A DNA stretch of 56,676 nt from the NCBI GenBank assembly GCA_019746135.1, contig JAIESI010000165.1:1-56676 (forward strand), written 5' to 3'. Source of the stretch: Xanthobacteraceae bacterium (lineage in GTDB: Bacteria; Pseudomonadota; Alphaproteobacteria; Rhizobiales; Xanthobacteraceae). Both the position numbers and the translations under genes were made by a program. Of the stretch, positions 54,316 through 56,676 are shown piece by piece. The first letter of the stretch is position 1. Every line of letters starts with the position of its first letter. The notes below the pieces were generated by a model that saw nothing but the letters and a program-made list of their open reading frames with translations, had not been told where the DNA came from and made no database searches.

Positions 54316-56241
54316 TTACGCCAGCCGTCCCGTCTCGACCTTCGCGGCATCGCGGCCGAGCGCCTCGAACACCTTCTTGACGATGTTCTTGGCGTCGAGG
54401 CCGGCCTTCGCATACATCGCGTTGGGCGAGTCCTGATCGATGAAGGTGTCGGGCAGCATCATCGAGCGGATCTTGACGCCGCGGTCGAGCGAGCCGTGCT
54501 CGGACAGCGTCTGGTACACCTGCGCGGCAAAGCCGCCGATCGCGCCTTCCTCGATGGTGATCAGCACCTCGTGCTCGGCGGCAAGCCGCAGCACCAGGTC
54601 GGTGTCGAGCGGCTTGGCAAAGCGCGCGTCGGCCACGGTGGTCGAGAGGCCGAAGGCTGCCAGCTCCTCGGCGGCCTTGAGCGCTTCCGAAAGCCGGGTG
54701 CCGAGCGACAGGATCGCGACCTTGCTGCCTTCGCGGATGATGCGGCCCTTGCCGATCTCGAGCGGCTTGCCTTCGGCCGGCATCTCGACGCCGACGCCTT
54801 CGCCGCGCGGATAACGCAGTGCCGAGGGGCAATCGTTGAGCGCGACCTGCGTCGCAACCATGTGGACGAGATCGGCCTCGTCGCCCGCCGCCATGATGAC
54901 GAAGCCCGGCAGGCAGCCGAGATAGGCGAGGTCGAACGAGCCGGCATGGGTCGGGCCGTCGGCCCCGACCAGGCCGGCGCGGTCCATGGCAAAGCGCACC
55001 GGCAGCTTCTGGATCGCGACGTCGTGCACCACCTGGTCGTAGCCGCGCTGCAGGAAGGTCGAGTAGATCGCGCAGAACGGCTTGTAGCCTTCGGTCGCAA
55101 GCCCGGCGGCGAAGGTCACCGCGTGCTGCTCGGCGATGCCGACATCGAACGTGCGCTGCGGGAACACCTTCTCGAACAGGTCGATGCCGGTGCCCGACGG
55201 CATCGCCGCGGTGATGCCGATGATCTTGTCGTCCTTCTGCGCCTCCTTGATAAGGCTCTCGCCGAACACCTTCTGGTAGGCTGGCGCGTTGGACTTGGCC
55301 TTGGCCTGGACGCCGGTCGCGACGTCGAACTTGACCACGCCGTGATACTTGTCGGCGGACTTCTCCGCCGGCTCGTAGCCTTTGCCCTTTTGCGTGCGGC
55401 AGTGGACGATGATCGGGCCGGTCTTGCTGTCGCGCACGTTCTTCAGCACGGGCAGCAGCTGATCCATGTTGTGGCCGTCGATCGGGCCGACGTAGTAGAA
55501 GCCGAGCTCCTCGAACATCGTGCCGCCGGTGATCATGCCGCGGCTGAACTCCTCGGCGCGCAACGCGCCGATTTCCAGCGCCTTCGGGAGCTTGGTCGCG
55601 AGCTGCTTGCCGACCTCGCGCAGCGAGCGGTAGGTCTTGCCGGAGAACAGCCGCGCCAGATAGCCCGCCATCGCGCCGACCGGCGGCGCAATCGACATGT
55701 CGTTGTCGTTGAGGATGACGATCAGCCGCGATTCCATCGCGCCGGCATTGTTCATCGCCTCATAGGCCATGCCGGCGGTCATCGCGCCGTCGCCGATCAC
55801 GGCGATCACGTTGTTGTTCTTGCCCGAAAGGTCGCGCGCCACGGCCATGCCGAGCGAGGACGAGATCGAAGTGGACGAATGGGCCGCGCCAAACGGGTCG
55901 TATTCGCTCTCGGCGCGCTTGGTGAAACCGGACAGGCCGTTGCCCTGGCGCAGCGTGCGGATGCGGTCGCGGCGGCCGGTGAGGATCTTGTGCGGATAGG
56001 CCTGGTGGCCGACGTCCCAGACGAGGCGGTCGTCCGGCGTGTTGAACACGTAATGCAGCGCGACGGTCAGCTCGACGACGCCGAGGCCCGCGCCGAGGTG
56101 CCCGCCGGTGACGGCGACCGCATCGATCGTCTCGGTGCGCAATTCGTCGGCAACCTGACGGAGCTGGCTCTCGGGCAACTTGCGCAAGTCGTCGGGCGTT
56201 TTGATCCGATCAAGAAGGGGCGTCTTGGACGGCTGGGACAC
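54316..56241 (-). CDS. dxs: 1-deoxy-D-xylulose-5-phosphate synthase
   Basis: A 641-residue thiamine-diphosphate enzyme, first step of the non-mevalonate isoprenoid pathway. The N-terminal [21 protein letters not shown] in part, [16 protein letters not shown], and the ThDP motif [16 protein letters not shown] with NDNDMSI are present. [15 protein letters not shown] and [15 protein letters not shown] follow in the pyrimidine-binding half. GTG at 56241 has GTGGAG at the right distance and lines up with the usual [10 protein letters not shown] start; a TTG six codons upstream is less likely. Downstream (54275-54316) lies the convergent HEPN gene. Confidence 0.97.
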   Translation of the reverse strand: MSQPSKTPLLDRIKTPDDLRKLPESQLRQVADELRTETIDAVAVTGGHLGAGLGVVELTVALHYVFNTPDDRLVWDVGHQAYPHKILTGRRDRIRTLRQGNGLSGFTKRAESEYDPFGAAHSSTSISSSLGMAVARDLSGKNNNVIAVIGDGAMTAGMAYEAMNNAGAMESRLIVILNDNDMSIAPPVGAMAGYLARLFSGKTYRSLREVGKQLATKLPKALEIGALRAEEFSRGMITGGTMFEELGFYYVGPIDGHNMDQLLPVLKNVRDSKTGPIIVHCRTQKGKGYEPAEKSADKYHGVVKFDVATGVQAKAKSNAPAYQKVFGESLIKEAQKDDKIIGITAAMPSGTGIDLFEKVFPQRTFDVGIAEQHAVTFAAGLATEGYKPFCAIYSTFLQRGYDQVVHDVAIQKLPVRFAMDRAGLVGADGPTHAGSFDLAYLGCLPGFVIMAAGDEADLVHMVATQVALNDCPSALRYPRGEGVGVEMPAEGKPLEIGKGRIIREGSKVAILSLGTRLSEALKAAEELAAFGLSTTVADARFAKPLDTDLVLRLAAEHEVLITIEEGAIGGFAAQVYQTLSEHGSLDRGVKIRSMMLPDTFIDQDSPNAMYAKAGLDAKNIVKKVFEALGRDAAKVETGRLA

Positions 56242-56393
56242 CAAATGCTCCACAAACAAGCTTGATATGACGCTAAATCAGGCCACTTCCCGACCTTGCC
56301 GGGAGGACCTCGCAAGGGACTTAGAGTAGTGTGGAACCACCCTGCATTCAACCAATCCTTTGGAATTGCATCGGTTCCGCCGTCCATTGATCA

Positions 56394-56422
56394 ATAAAAA
56401 CCCCGACCCGTGGCGGGCAGGG
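56394..56422 (-). terminator. Probable terminator after xseB, minus strand
   Basis: On the minus strand CCCTGCCCG and CGGGTCGGG form a 9-bp stem with one mismatch and a 3-nt loop, followed by GTTTTTATTGA. It would end a transcript coming from xseB and leave dxs dependent on a promoter in 56242-56393. Confidence 0.5.
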
Positions 56423-56464
56423 CACAAGTTGGCGGTATGACGGTAGGGTGATGCAATGGCTGTC

Positions 56465-56608
56465 TTATTTGACGTCCGGCGGCTCGGTTCCGGCCGGTTT
56501 GCCGGAGGAATCCAGGGCGATTTTCTCGACCCGGGTGTCGGCCTGGCGCAGGAGTTCCTCGCAGCGGCGCTCGAGCGCCTCGCCGTCACGCGGACCGCCC
56601 TCTAGTAC
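56465..56608 (-). pseudogene. xseB: 3' end of xseB (exodeoxyribonuclease VII small subunit), disrupted
   Basis: The minus strand encodes GEALERRCEELLRQADTR, then VEKIALDSSGKPAGTEPP and a stop, the normal C-terminal third of rhizobial XseB, which normally sits just upstream of dxs. Before GEALERRC the expected IAIYER-type sequence is missing; the frame runs through VLEGGPRD and meets an in-frame TAG at 56609-56611. The remaining 65 bases to the window edge do not look like XseB. The gene is therefore truncated here, by insertion or rearrangement, unless the small-subunit 5' part has been relocated. Confidence 0.6.
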
Positions 56609-56676
56609 CTACTTTTCATAGAACGTGAGTCGTGATTCAAGATCGGGATGATTCCCGAGGCAAGAGAAGTCTGCGT

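Noticed and set aside
54289..56265. 658-residue plus-strand frame opposite dxs
   Set aside because: Mirror of dxs codon use; composition is His/Arg/Val-rich without motifs, and dxs is full length and certain.

Overview
The window is GC-rich chromosomal DNA of an alphaproteobacterium. It most resembles the Bradyrhizobiaceae/Xanthobacteraceae side of the Hyphomicrobiales (Rhizobiales). The grounds are the protein families present (Bug-type tripartite tricarboxylate binding proteins, RT0821/Lpp0805 surface protein, DUF1499, DUF898, DUF1194, extensin-like proteins, Ku/LigD), the fabI/aroC/ribB and dxs/xseB neighbourhoods, and palindromic intergenic repeats of the type common in those genomes. I see no rRNA, tRNA or CRISPR array and no phage. 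Coding density is high, and most of the long antiparallel reading frames are GC-driven shadows.

Layout. 1-340: a run of unrelated short hairpins, no convincing gene. 340-4333: exported hypothetical protein, metallo-beta-lactamase-fold hydrolase, DUF6455 protein, NnrS. 4345-8883: a non-homologous end-joining locus. A LigD-type ligase/polymerase carries an exonuclease III domain at its N terminus, faces a divergent ku gene, and is followed by an alpha/beta hydrolase. 9101-12368: envelope operon DUF898 - M48 peptidase - DUF1499. 12537-15034: an AMP-ligase gene interrupted by a stop codon, and a barrel-like exported protein ending in a peptidase S74/chaperone domain. 15315-18464: glucarate dehydratase with a Bug binding protein, divergent from a GntR regulator with a palindromic operator between them. 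18468-21281: acyl-CoA synthetase and a second Bug protein.

21496-25657: compact napEDABC operon for periplasmic nitrate reductase. NnrS, about 18 kb upstream, fits the same nitrogen-oxide physiology. 25682-30677: assorted catabolic genes (amidohydrolase, acyl-CoA-dehydrogenase-like flavoprotein, TAXI binding protein, N-methyltryptophan-oxidase-like enzyme). 30758-33620: three cell-wall genes (amidase, extensin-like protein, L,D-transpeptidase). 34014-36532: small protein with a structured leader, CorA, PhoH. 36555-39896: CysH, FG-GAP protein, SDR, PdxH. 39971-44645: surface lipoprotein, DnaJ-like protein, ECF sigma/anti-sigma pair, FabI, histidine phosphatase. 44776-49244: a 15-residue lysine-rich micropeptide, AroC, RibB, hydrolase, DUF1194 protein. 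49421-53410: flavin monooxygenase, RlmD-like rRNA methyltransferase, MATE exporter. 53654-54275: MNT/HEPN toxin-antitoxin pair in less GC-rich DNA. 54316-end: Dxs and a broken 3' end of xseB.

The strongest candidate for something unusual is the ExoIII-ligase-polymerase fusion beside ku, which puts an AP-endonuclease/3'-exonuclease in the place of the usual LigD phosphoesterase. Secondary items are the lysine-rich micropeptide, the HEPN protein lacking its canonical arginine, the S74 domain on a barrel-like protein, and the disrupted xseB at the window edge.
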